Assembly (NCBI GenBank): GCA_000597885.1
Contig: CP004371.1
Coordinates: 4,803,001 to 4,867,000 of the forward strand
Origin: Flammeovirgaceae bacterium 311
GTDB lineage: Bacteria; Bacteroidota; Bacteroidia; Cytophagales; Cyclobacteriaceae
Direction of reading: 5' to 3'
DNA length: 64,000 bases
The first letter of the stretch is position 1, and each line of letters begins with the position of its first letter. Positions 1 to 8,331 of this stretch are shown piece after piece. The notes below the pieces were generated by a model. The model did no database searches. It saw nothing but the letters and a program-made list of their open reading frames with translations, and was not told the DNA's origin. Both the position numbers and the translations under genes were made by a program.

Positions 1-93
1 TACAACATCAATTCCTTCGATTTCTTCAATGACATCAAGGATCATCCAAACCTCTACCGCCCCCGCTTTATCAGGGTAAAATTGGAGAATTAA
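1..93 (+). CDS. C-terminus of a DUF4185/DUF5005-like beta-propeller protein (partial)
   Basis: Frame 1 is open from the first base to a TAA at 91-93 and encodes about 30 residues, cut at the left edge. The end (NSFDF, then PRFIRVKLEN) closely matches the last 28 residues of the protein encoded at 1769-3022 (NSFDF, then PRFITVKY). It is therefore the tail of a paralogue in the same family, and the two genes flank the esterase at 164-1726. Nothing can be said about its start or secretion signal. The match is seen directly; the family name is inferred from the paralogue. Confidence 0.7.
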   Translation, partial: YNINSFDFFNDIKDHPNLYRPRFIRVKLEN

Positions 94-163
94 AGAATTA
101 GGGGGCTGTGATGGCAGAAAATGCTGCCAGTAAATGAAGCTTTCACGCTCTTTCCAGTACGGT

Positions 164-1726
164 ATGAATTATATGAAAGTCTTTTTCCTGATCCTGTTGA
201 ATGTATCGCTGCTACAGGCAGCGGCAGGGCAAAGCACGGGCTATGGTATACCGGATTCACTGCGCCAGCCGAAACAAGAAGCACACAGCTTTACGCTGGC
301 CAATGTGCTGCAGAGCCATATGGTAATACAGCAGGCAAAGCCCCTTAAACTCTGGGGTACAGCCCCGGCCGGTGCCCCCATACACCTTCAGGCCGACTGG
401 CAGAAAGAACCTGCTACCGCCCGCGCCGATGCAAACGGAAAATGGATGAGTCAGCTACCGGTACCAGCAGCTACACCTGGCAATTTTGAAGCCCACAGCA
501 TCAGTGTAATTCATGGAGAAGATACGCTCACACTTACCGATATCCTGATTGGAGAAGTATGGCTCTGCAGCGGTCAATCTAACATGGATATGGAAATGAA
601 GGCAAACCCACCCTGGCTGGAGGGTGTGATAGACTTTGAAAAAGAGATAGCCGCTGCCGATCATCCCTCTATTCGCTTCATTAATATCGAGAAAAAGTTT
701 ACCAAAGCGCCACAAGATGAGGCTAAGGGAAGCTGGCAGGTGGTTTCCCCCCAAACAGCGGGCCAGTTAAGTGGCGTAGCCTATTATTTTGGCCGTGAGC
801 TGCTACAAAATCTCGAGCTGCCGGTGGGCCTGGTGGTTAGTTCCTTTGGAGGTTCAGCTGCCCAGGCCTGGACCAGCCGGGATGCCCTGGCAGCAGATCC
901 GCTCGTGAAAAAACACTACCTGGACCCTTACGACAACAGCCCGCAGGCAAAGGAAAGCCTGGATTCCATCAAAACCCTGGAGAAACTGTTTGAAGTACTG
1001 GCCCGGCCGGCACTCCTGTACAATGCCATGATCCATCCTCTCAGGAATCTCTCTGTAAAAGGTTTTCTGTGGTACCAGGGTGAAGCAAACAAGAAAGATG
1101 GCAGCATGTACACCAATCTGCAGGCGGCTCTGATCAGGGGCTGGCGGAAAGACTTTGGCCAGGGCCTGCTGCCTTTCTACTATGTACAGATGACGCCCTA
1201 TAACTGGGAAGAGAATGACTCAACTGCTACCTATTATGCCCGCTTGCGCGAAGCACAGGAAGCAGTGATGCAGCAGGTGGAAAACACCGGCATGGCGGTA
1301 ACCATGGACATTGGGGAGCCGGATAACATCCATCCCCGCAACAAGAGAGATGTAGGCATCCGCCTCTCCAGGCTGGCGCTGCACCACACCTATGGTCATC
1401 AGGACCTTGCTTATCAGGGACCCAGGTTCACTAAGTTTACTGTAAAGGAGAGTACTGTCAGGCTTGAGTTTAATCCTGAAAGCATCGGATCGGGCCTGTC
1501 TACCACAGATCAGCAGGCACCCAGGCATTTTTACCTGGCTGGAAAAGAAGGGGTGTTTTACCCGGCAGAGGCCCGTATTGTAAACGACCAGGTTTGGCTA
1601 CATTCCGCTAAAGTGAAAAAGCCTGTGGCAGTCCGCTATGCTTTTACTAACTATCCCATTACCAACTTTGGCAATAAAGAAGGCCTGCCGGCCATGCCCT
1701 TTCGAACCGACCAGTGGAAGGAATAG
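164..1726 (+). CDS. Sialate O-acetylesterase family carbohydrate esterase (SGNH-type, secreted)
   Basis: Predicted secreted esterase that removes O-acetyl groups from a glycan so that glycosidases can act. The SASA-family Ser block is present (GEVWLCSGQSNM, with Ser in GQSN at codon 578-580), followed by the oxyanion block GFLWYQGEAN and a distal DNIHPRNK block carrying the catalytic Asp/His. An open frame extends to 134, but the start at 164 (MNYMKVFFLILLNV) or 173 places a clean signal peptide at the N-terminus, so I prefer it. It lies between two DUF4185/DUF5005-like genes, which suggests one transcript. In plant-glycan loci this family often acts on acetylated xylan or pectin rather than sialic acid, and no sialidase is visible here. 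Confidence 0.85.
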   Translation: MNYMKVFFLILLNVSLLQAAAGQSTGYGIPDSLRQPKQEAHSFTLANVLQSHMVIQQAKPLKLWGTAPAGAPIHLQADWQKEPATARADANGKWMSQLPVPAATPGNFEAHSISVIHGEDTLTLTDILIGEVWLCSGQSNMDMEMKANPPWLEGVIDFEKEIAAADHPSIRFINIEKKFTKAPQDEAKGSWQVVSPQTAGQLSGVAYYFGRELLQNLELPVGLVVSSFGGSAAQAWTSRDALAADPLVKKHYLDPYDNSPQAKESLDSIKTLEKLFEVLARPALLYNAMIHPLRNLSVKGFLWYQGEANKKDGSMYTNLQAALIRGWRKDFGQGLLPFYYVQMTPYNWEENDSTATYYARLREAQEAVMQQVENTGMAVTMDIGEPDNIHPRNKRDVGIRLSRLALHHTYGHQDLAYQGPRFTKFTVKESTVRLEFNPESIGSGLSTTDQQAPRHFYLAGKEGVFYPAEARIVNDQVWLHSAKVKKPVAVRYAFTNYPITNFGNKEGLPAMPFRTDQWKE

Positions 1727-1768
1727 CAGCCTGTTAATGATTATTAAACGCTCAACCAAAGACCATAC

Positions 1769-3022
1769 ATGAACATAGCACATACAGTACATAAACGGCT
1801 TGGAATCTATCTGCTGGCGCTTTTATCCATCAACGCCTGTAACAACAGTACCGATGATGGCGTCCCTGCGGCTGGCGTTTCAGCCGCAGATGCAGGGGAA
1901 CAAGAAGCAGCCGGATCGGCAGAGAATGGGCAGATCAAGGCACGATCGGTATCGCAATGGGAGGAAATGCTGCGGAACACCTCCGGCTGGATTGGGGCAG
2001 ATGGTGTATATGCCGTTGCCCTGAACGGCGTGGAAACTCCCGGAAAGGCCGCTGATACAGAAACCCTGTTCTGGTTCAGCGATTCAATTATTGGAGAGAT
2101 CGAAGAGGATTCCCTGCAGGATGGCTGGGAAATGGTGCATAACTCAGTGGGTTATATGCAGGGGGGGGAGCCTGATCCCTCAAAAATAGAGTTTAGCTGG
2201 CGGAAGGGGGAGCAGGGAGAAGCTATCTCTATGTTTGAGCCCAGAACACCAGGCACCACAGAAGATGAATACTACTGGCTGGGCGATGGATTCTTTAACC
2301 ATGCTACCGACAGCACCATTTACATCTTCGCCTACAAAATCAGAAATGTGCCGGGTGGAGTATATCCCTTCGAGGATGTGGGTGTCTCCCTGATTGCCCT
2401 GCCAAAGGGAAGCCGTCCTCCTTTCGATGATCAGCGACAGATGGAAACGCCACTGTTCATCAAAGACAGCAAGGGCAGGGGCAAGGTGGTATTTGGCATT
2501 AGCGTAATGGCCAATACCGCAGGAGCAGGTGCTCCAAAGCCTGATGGTTATATCTATGTGTATGGCTTAAGAGGCCCGCGCAAAGAGCTGCTGGTAGCCC
2601 GCGTACCCGATAAAGCTTTTGAAGATTTTAGCCAGTGGCGTTACTGGGATGGGACCGACTGGAATACAGATGTACACAGCGCTGCCGCCCTTACCAGCAG
2701 GGTATCTAACGAAATGAGCGTGAGTTTTATGGAGGATGGCCGGGTGATTGCCGCCTATCAGCTGGATACCAATTCACCCACCGTAGCCATTCAGGTAGGG
2801 CGATCGCCCGTAGGGCCCTTTCAGCCTTATAAAGCAGTGTACGAAACCCCGGAAATTTACGAAGACATAGATTTTTACACCTATAACGCCAAGGCACACC
2901 CGCACCTCTCCAAGCCGGGGGAGCTGCTGATCAGCTACAATGTAAACTCATTCGATTTTATAGACGACATACACAGGCACCCCCACCACCTGCGGCCCAG
3001 GTTCATCACTGTAAAGTATTAA
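1769..3022 (+). CDS. DUF4185/DUF5005-like beta-propeller lipoprotein
   Basis: A 417-residue lipoprotein: the N-terminus ends in LLALLSINAC, a good SPII lipobox. The body has the repeating blade pattern of five-bladed glycosidase-like propellers, with WFSDSIIG near residue 95, SNEMSVSFMEDGRVIAAYQ near residue 315 and a C-terminal AHPHLSKPGELLISYNVNSF block. The same order occurs in the protein at 6839-8302 and in the tail at 1-93. The family has no function that I can name with certainty; a surface glycan hydrolase or binding role fits the neighbourhood. It starts 42 bases after the esterase and is probably co-transcribed with it. Confidence 0.7.
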   Translation: MNIAHTVHKRLGIYLLALLSINACNNSTDDGVPAAGVSAADAGEQEAAGSAENGQIKARSVSQWEEMLRNTSGWIGADGVYAVALNGVETPGKAADTETLFWFSDSIIGEIEEDSLQDGWEMVHNSVGYMQGGEPDPSKIEFSWRKGEQGEAISMFEPRTPGTTEDEYYWLGDGFFNHATDSTIYIFAYKIRNVPGGVYPFEDVGVSLIALPKGSRPPFDDQRQMETPLFIKDSKGRGKVVFGISVMANTAGAGAPKPDGYIYVYGLRGPRKELLVARVPDKAFEDFSQWRYWDGTDWNTDVHSAAALTSRVSNEMSVSFMEDGRVIAAYQLDTNSPTVAIQVGRSPVGPFQPYKAVYETPEIYEDIDFYTYNAKAHPHLSKPGELLISYNVNSFDFIDDIHRHPHHLRPRFITVKY

Positions 3023-3057
3023 ACAGATTTTGCTCTCTCACCAAACATACACCTAAG

Positions 3058-4116
3058 ATGAATAAGCCCCCAGGCCGCCAAACCAGCACAGAGATCAGGC
3101 TGCAAAACAGCAAAGCTGCTCTGTGCCTTGATCTGTGGGGTGGGGCTATCACTGATTTTCATCTGCTGGAGAATGGAATCAACCCGCTAAGCTTTAAGTT
3201 TTCAAAGGAGCAAATGCCCGAAAACAACCGTAAAGGAGCCCCTTACCAGGGACACTTTATCTGCCTGGGCCGCTGGGGAGAACCCTCCGAAGGTGAAATA
3301 AGAGCAGGAATGCCCAACCATGGTCAGTTTGCCAATATTTTATGGAAGCAGGAGCAAGGTGATCAGGAACAAACAGTACACATGACGGCTACTGCCCCGC
3401 TGGAGGGATTGCAGCTAAGCAGAACACTGCAACTGGATGCCGGCAGTGCTGTAATTGCTGTAGAAGAAAAAGTTACGAACATCAATCCTTTGGGCAGGGT
3501 CTACAATATGGTGCAGCACCCTACCTTAAGCAGTCCTTTTCTCAATGGGGCTACTATGGTAGACTGCAATGCTAAAACCGGCTTTAACCAGCACTTCAGC
3601 CATGGCCCCAATCTGTATGGAATGGACTGGCCAATGGGGCTTACCGAAGAGGCTTCGGTGGCTAATCTAAGGCACCCCCAGAAGGCTTATAATGCAGTAT
3701 TCTCTTTTGTGGTAGACAAAACCAGCAAGTTTGGTTGGGTTACGGCTTTTTCTCCTGCCCATCTTACCCTTATTGGCTATATCTGGAATCGCAGGGATTA
3801 CCCCTGGATACACCTTTGGCAGCACTGGTCTGGTGAGCAGATTCGCTACAGAGGCATAGAGTTTGGCACGGCGGGCATTCATAAACCTTTTAAAGAAATA
3901 CTGGCAACCGCTCCCCGGGTATTTGGGGAATACACCTTTGCTTACATCGATGCCGGAGAAACAGTAAAACGCCCTTACCTGGCCTTTCTCTTAAAGGTAC
4001 AAAAAGGATATTCAGGCGTTAGCAGCATTGAGCTGGAAAACGGGGTGATTCACATCCGGGGCAGACAGCAGGGGCAGGATAGCTATATAGAAACAAGATT
4101 TAAAGATTTTCTATGA
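3058..4116 (+). CDS. Galactose-mutarotase-like (aldose 1-epimerase superfamily) protein
   Basis: A 352-residue protein without a signal peptide, so probably cytoplasmic. The pattern is that of the mutarotase beta-sandwich: GGAITDFHLLENGINPLSF at the start, MPNHGQFANILW near residue 83, a VQHPTLSSPF block near residue 156 and HLWQHWSG near residue 257. It probably interconverts sugar anomers, or is a catalytically altered relative, for the sugar handled by the dehydrogenase and lactonase downstream. Its stop overlaps the start of the SDR gene by 4 bases (ATGA), so the two are translationally coupled. The exact substrate is unknown. Confidence 0.65.
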   Translation: MNKPPGRQTSTEIRLQNSKAALCLDLWGGAITDFHLLENGINPLSFKFSKEQMPENNRKGAPYQGHFICLGRWGEPSEGEIRAGMPNHGQFANILWKQEQGDQEQTVHMTATAPLEGLQLSRTLQLDAGSAVIAVEEKVTNINPLGRVYNMVQHPTLSSPFLNGATMVDCNAKTGFNQHFSHGPNLYGMDWPMGLTEEASVANLRHPQKAYNAVFSFVVDKTSKFGWVTAFSPAHLTLIGYIWNRRDYPWIHLWQHWSGEQIRYRGIEFGTAGIHKPFKEILATAPRVFGEYTFAYIDAGETVKRPYLAFLLKVQKGYSGVSSIELENGVIHIRGRQQGQDSYIETRFKDFL

Positions 4117-4877
4117 GATTTAAAGATAAAACAGTTGTAGTAACCGGAGCAGCAAAAGGAATAGGTGCAGCCTGTGCCAGACTTTTTCATGCCGAGGGCG
4201 CCAATGTGGTGTTGCTGGATGTGGTAAAAGATAATGCCGCGTCTCCTACCGACAAATGGCTTTACCTTCAGTGCAATGTATCGGCAGAAGAAAGTGTGAA
4301 ACAGGCGTTTTCTACCATCCGCTCTACCTTTGGCCAGGTGCATTACCTGGTAAATAATGCCGGCATTCAACGCTATGGCACCGTTACCGAAACCTCGGTA
4401 GAGGAGTGGGACCTGGTGTTTAATGTGAACCTGAAAGGTATGTTTCTCTGCGCCAAACATGCCATACCGCTCATGCAGCCCCATAAAAAAGGGGTGATCA
4501 TAAATGTAGCAAGCGTACAGGCATTTGTGAGCCAGCAGAAGGTGGCTGCCTACACTTCAGCTAAAACCGCAATATTAGGTTTAACCCGCAGCATTGCCAT
4601 TGATTATGCCCCACACATACGCTGTGTGGCAGTGTGCCCGGGCACCATCAATACACCCATGCTGCAGGATTCTTTTGCGCTCTCCCCCGATCCGGCAGAA
4701 GTGCTGCAGGAATGTATAGATATGCACCTGACCAAACGCATTGGAGAGCCTGCAGAAGTGGCAGAACTAGTTGCTTTTCTTTGCGATGACAGGGCGTCTT
4801 TTATCACCGGCGAAGCTATCAGAATAGATGGTGGGTTAGGGATTTCCATTGGCGGTAGCAAAAGAGACGATCTGTAA
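4113..4877 (+). CDS. SDR-family sugar dehydrogenase
   Basis: Classical short-chain dehydrogenase of 254 residues. TGAAKGIG at residues 11-18 is the NAD(P)-binding glycine motif, NNAG lies near residue 80, and the catalytic YxxxK is Y147/K151 (YTSAK). The C-terminal FITGEAIRIDGG block is typical. It is coupled by an ATGA overlap to the mutarotase-like gene and followed after 72 bases by an SMP-30 lactonase. This order (epimerase, dehydrogenase, lactonase) suggests oxidation of an aldose or a 2-keto-3-deoxy acid in a non-phosphorylative route. The substrate cannot be read from the sequence. Confidence 0.85.
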   Translation: MRFKDKTVVVTGAAKGIGAACARLFHAEGANVVLLDVVKDNAASPTDKWLYLQCNVSAEESVKQAFSTIRSTFGQVHYLVNNAGIQRYGTVTETSVEEWDLVFNVNLKGMFLCAKHAIPLMQPHKKGVIINVASVQAFVSQQKVAAYTSAKTAILGLTRSIAIDYAPHIRCVAVCPGTINTPMLQDSFALSPDPAEVLQECIDMHLTKRIGEPAEVAELVAFLCDDRASFITGEAIRIDGGLGISIGGSKRDDL

Positions 4878-4949
4878 GACAATGGCAGGAGCTGGCTAAG
4901 TTTTCCTTCCCTGTTCCAGACTGGCTTAACACTTACAAAACACATCAAT

Positions 4950-5813
4950 ATGGCACTATCAATAGCAAACGTATTAACCTTTGCCGATGGCCTGGACCAC
5001 CCGGAATGTATTGCCGTACACCCCGATGGCTCGGTTTGGGCTGGCGGGGAGGCAGGCCAGGTCTACCGCATTTCGGCAGATGGCGGGCAGGTGGAAGAAG
5101 TGTGCACAACCGGTGGTTTTATCCTAGGAATTGCCTTTTCTCCCGATGCCAGCTGGCTGGCCCTTTGCGATCTGAAACATAAGTGCCTCTGGAAACTGGC
5201 GCTTAATACCCTGGAGCTTACAAGATTTGCCACTGGTGCAGGAGGTGTAAATTTCAATATTCCGAATTTCCCTGTTTTTGACCGCCAGGGCAATCTGTAT
5301 GTTTCCGAAAGCGGAGCTTTCAGGGAAGTGAGGGGGAAGGTATTCAGGTTTAATCCTGCCGGAGAGGGCCAGGTCTGGCATGCCGGGCCTTTTAATTTTG
5401 CCAATGGCATGGCCCTGTCTGCAGACCAGCAGTACCTCTACGTAGTCTGTACCTGGCTGCCGGGGGTAGAAAGAGTTGCCATTGAGGCAGATGGCAGTGC
5501 GGGCAAAAGAGAAGTGTACACCACCCTGCCACAAACCTGCCCCGATGGCGTGGCTTTCGATGCAGCGGGTAATTTGTACATCTCCTGTTATGCACCTAAC
5601 CGGATCTACAAGGTAAACCCACAACAGGAGGTAAGCCTGCTGCTTGATGATTGGGAAGGCCATACCTTAGCCAACCCTACTAACATCGCTTTTGGCGGAG
5701 CAGATTTATCTGATTTATTCATTGCCAGCTTGGGAAGGTGGCACATTGCAAAAGTAGCTTTGGATACGCCGGGGCTGGCATTAGCAGCACAGCGCCGCCA
5801 TACTCCGGATTAA
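4950..5813 (+). CDS. SMP-30/gluconolactonase-family sugar lactonase
   Basis: A 287-residue six-bladed beta-propeller of the SMP-30/Gnl/LRE type, cytoplasmic (no signal peptide). Metal-ligand blocks of the family are visible: HPECIAVHPDG near residue 18, FANGMALS near residue 149 (Asn) and PDGVAFD near residue 197 (Asp). It would hydrolyse the aldonolactone produced by the adjacent SDR enzyme. It is the last gene of the forward run and meets the convergent GntR gene at 5848; the 34-base gap shows no convincing terminator. Confidence 0.85.
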   Translation: MALSIANVLTFADGLDHPECIAVHPDGSVWAGGEAGQVYRISADGGQVEEVCTTGGFILGIAFSPDASWLALCDLKHKCLWKLALNTLELTRFATGAGGVNFNIPNFPVFDRQGNLYVSESGAFREVRGKVFRFNPAGEGQVWHAGPFNFANGMALSADQQYLYVVCTWLPGVERVAIEADGSAGKREVYTTLPQTCPDGVAFDAAGNLYISCYAPNRIYKVNPQQEVSLLLDDWEGHTLANPTNIAFGGADLSDLFIASLGRWHIAKVALDTPGLALAAQRRHTPD

Positions 5814-5847
5814 TGAATGCCCTAAAGCTAATAGGATGCTTAGAAAA

Positions 5848-6582
5848 CTAACGTTTGATATCGATAGTGTACTTGAACTGATCAGCCCTGTAGTAACCCA
5901 GGTTGTATTCGATGGGCCTGTCGCCGGGATCACACACCAGCCGCTTTCTGAACAGAATCGGATCGCCGGTCTTCATTCCAAGCATTTTAGAAAGCTTGCC
6001 ATCGGCCAGCATGGCAGAGATTTCTTCTTTGGAGACAGAAGGCACCGTGTGATGGTCTTTTTCCAGAATATCGTACAGATAGCCTTCAAAATCTTCAGTA
6101 CCAGTAAGCCCCACACGCGGATGAAAGTAGGAGATAAAGTATACAAAAGGCCCCTTGTCGAAGCCCTTAAGCCTTTCCAGCTTCAGCACCTTCATCGCCT
6201 TTTTGATCTGAAGGGCTCCGGCAATATCTTCGTCGGCATTTATCCAGCTTACCTCAACCTTATAATTCTTAAAGTCGATGCCCTTTTTGTGCATCTCTTT
6301 CGAGAAGCTAAACCAGTTATCCAGCTTCGTAGATATACTGGGCTTGTTTACCTTGGTGCCCACACCTTTTTTCCGGTCCAGCAGATTTTCATGCACCAGC
6401 TTGTTGGTAGCCTGGCGAATCGTGTTCCGGGATATGCCCAGTCTTTTGGCCAGATCCACCTCTTTGGGCAGCAGCTCTCCATTCTGATAGGCGGGATCTT
6501 TGATCATCTCCCTCAACAACTGCTCCACCTGCACATGAAGTGGCAGCGGACTGTTATGGTCAATCGAAATGTTAGTATCCAA
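5848..6582 (-). CDS. GntR-family (HutC/UTRA) transcriptional regulator
   Basis: A 244-residue repressor-type regulator. The N-terminal winged helix-turn-helix (about residues 8-75) has the family block LAKRLGISRNTIRQATNKL. The C-terminal UTRA ligand domain (about residues 95-238) contains LKLERLKG and DRPIEYNLGYYRADQF. UTRA domains usually bind a sugar phosphate or related metabolite. Its own promoter region holds a -7 element overlapped by a TTTGTT-CA-AACAAA palindrome, which suggests autoregulation. It probably controls the sugar-oxidation genes on its 3' side and/or the secreted gene at 6839. Confidence 0.9.
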   Translation of the reverse strand: MDTNISIDHNSPLPLHVQVEQLLREMIKDPAYQNGELLPKEVDLAKRLGISRNTIRQATNKLVHENLLDRKKGVGTKVNKPSISTKLDNWFSFSKEMHKKGIDFKNYKVEVSWINADEDIAGALQIKKAMKVLKLERLKGFDKGPFVYFISYFHPRVGLTGTEDFEGYLYDILEKDHHTVPSVSKEEISAMLADGKLSKMLGMKTGDPILFRKRLVCDPGDRPIEYNLGYYRADQFKYTIDIKR

Positions 6583-6595
6583 GGGGGTATGTCTT

Positions 6596-6613
6596 TTTGT
6601 TCAAACAAATATA
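6596..6613 (-). promoter_or_regulatory. GntR gene promoter (-7 TATATTTG) overlapped by a palindromic operator
   Basis: On the minus strand 6613-6606 reads TATATTTG, an exact TAnnTTTG Bacteroidota -7 element, 23 bases before the GntR start codon. Overlapping it, 6596-6609 is a perfect inverted repeat TTTGTT-CA-AACAAA. An operator sitting on the -7 element of a regulator gene is the usual design for autorepression. No clear -33 TTTG is visible at the expected distance. Confidence 0.55.
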
Positions 6614-6838
6614 AAAAAATATCCCATAATGCCTATTGTTTTTTAGGGAAGCCTGATAAAAATGGCCCAGGCTTTAAAACAAACTTATTATCTTATAAAA
6701 AATATAAACCAAAGCAGCAGGTGTCTGCTGTTTCCCTCTATTGTTTAAAGCAGGAATTTGCCAGTATGTTCAGTATGGGTGCCATCCATCATGATAAGCA
6801 GTAGCTATCTTATATATCAATTTTTATTTCTTTAGTTT

Positions 6839-8302
6839 ATGCAATCCCAAACCCAGTATATGATGAAACAGCTCCTATTCTTTTTTCTATTCTTTGCAGT
6901 CTTGTTTCAGGAGGTAAAGGCCCAGTCACCGGCTTATAAGGATGAAGAATTCACCCAATTTTTCCGCAGAACCACGGGCTGGGTTGCTTCTGATGCTACC
7001 ATCTCCATACCCATACCGGAAAACCGGGTGCTATGGCTGTTTGGCGATACCCACCTGGATGGTTATATGTCTTCCGATAACACCATTCCCTGCCTTTTTC
7101 AGACGCGGAATTCTATGATGGTACAGGACAAGGCGCACCCTGATGAATTCATCACGATCCTGGACCAGACCCAGATAGAAATGGGTAGAACTCCCGTAAA
7201 AGATCCAAACAACAACGATCTCTATTTTTGGCCGGGTCATGGCTATAGCAAAGGCGATACCACAATTGTCTTCTGGGGTGCCTATACAGGCTTTGAGATG
7301 ACGCATACCGCCACCTATCTGACTAAGATTTATACACCGGGCTTTACCGATGCTACAGGCATCAAGGAGCTTACAAAATTGCCGCTACCAGCCGGGGTGG
7401 AATGGGGAAACGCCGTTGTGGTAGATTCTGCAGCGCAGTACCTCTATATCTACGGGCATATGAAAGACTGGATCATCAACAGGCCCCTGGTGGCCAGGGT
7501 GTCCATGGACCAGGACATTTTGGATGCCTGGGAATTTTTTGATGGAAATAGCTGGGTAAACAATAACAGTGCTGCCCGACAGATCATGGCAAGCACCGAC
7601 GATTATGTGTCTCCCAGTTTTAGTGTTATCAAGCTGCAGGATAAATATTATATGATCTCGCAGGACATAGGCTTCCTTACCTGTGGCTATGGCCGTGAAA
7701 TATACTCTTGGGAAAGTAATTCGCCAGAGGGACCGTTTACCAACAAAAAGCTGCTCTATACCATTGAAGATAAATACAGGGGTGAGTATTGGGTAACCTA
7801 TAATGCCACTGCACATCCCCAATTTATCCGGAACAACGAGCTGCTCATTTCCTACAATGTTAATGGCTTTGCCAACAATGGGGTAGAGGGCGTAACCTGC
7901 CAGAACGAATGCCGCGATGCCTTCCGCGACAGAAGAAATGCAGATGGCTACCGCCCTAAGTTTATCCGTGTGCCTCTAACCTACATCGATCCTGCTTTAG
8001 ACATACCCGACCGCTGGTTTCCGGAAACTGCCCCTACCGGTTTGCCTGCAGGATGGGAGCCCCTGAAGCAGGTGCGTGTGTATCCTAATCCCAGCGCAGG
8101 CGATCGCTTTACCGTAGAGGTAAAAGATGCCGCTCCTGGTGCGGCAGTAAAGGTACAGGTAAGGGATCTGCAGGGCAGACTGGTCCTGGAGCAAAAAATG
8201 AATGGCTCCACCACAAACATCCATTTGAAAAGCAGCGGTATGTTCCTGGTATATGTTACCGCCGGGAATAAAATGAGTGTATCAAAAGTGGTGGTGAGGT
8301 AG
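6839..8302 (+). CDS. Secreted DUF4185/DUF5005-like beta-propeller protein with T9SS type A tail
   Basis: A 487-residue protein. The likely start is the inner Met at 6860 or 6863 (MMKQLLFFFLFFAVLF), which gives a clean signal peptide. The propeller core (about residues 30-385) has TTGWVASDATISIPIP, VLWLFGDTHLDG, SPSFSVIKLQDKYYMIS and AHPQFIRNNELLISYNVNGF, matching the lipoprotein at 1769-3022 block for block. The last ~80 residues (VRVYPNPSAGDRF through SKVVVR) are a T9SS type A sorting domain, so this paralogue is exported by the type IX system instead of being lipid-anchored. A role on the glycan outside the cell is likely, but the reaction is unknown. Confidence 0.75.
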   Translation: MQSQTQYMMKQLLFFFLFFAVLFQEVKAQSPAYKDEEFTQFFRRTTGWVASDATISIPIPENRVLWLFGDTHLDGYMSSDNTIPCLFQTRNSMMVQDKAHPDEFITILDQTQIEMGRTPVKDPNNNDLYFWPGHGYSKGDTTIVFWGAYTGFEMTHTATYLTKIYTPGFTDATGIKELTKLPLPAGVEWGNAVVVDSAAQYLYIYGHMKDWIINRPLVARVSMDQDILDAWEFFDGNSWVNNNSAARQIMASTDDYVSPSFSVIKLQDKYYMISQDIGFLTCGYGREIYSWESNSPEGPFTNKKLLYTIEDKYRGEYWVTYNATAHPQFIRNNELLISYNVNGFANNGVEGVTCQNECRDAFRDRRNADGYRPKFIRVPLTYIDPALDIPDRWFPETAPTGLPAGWEPLKQVRVYPNPSAGDRFTVEVKDAAPGAAVKVQVRDLQGRLVLEQKMNGSTTNIHLKSSGMFLVYVTAGNKMSVSKVVVR

Positions 8303-8331
8303 TAGAAATCAATTTAGGAGTTAGCTGCTAT

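Noticed and set aside
5836-6804. 322-codon plus-strand open frame opposite the GntR gene
   Set aside because: It is the antisense shadow of a clear UTRA regulator and has no domain resemblance or signal peptide.
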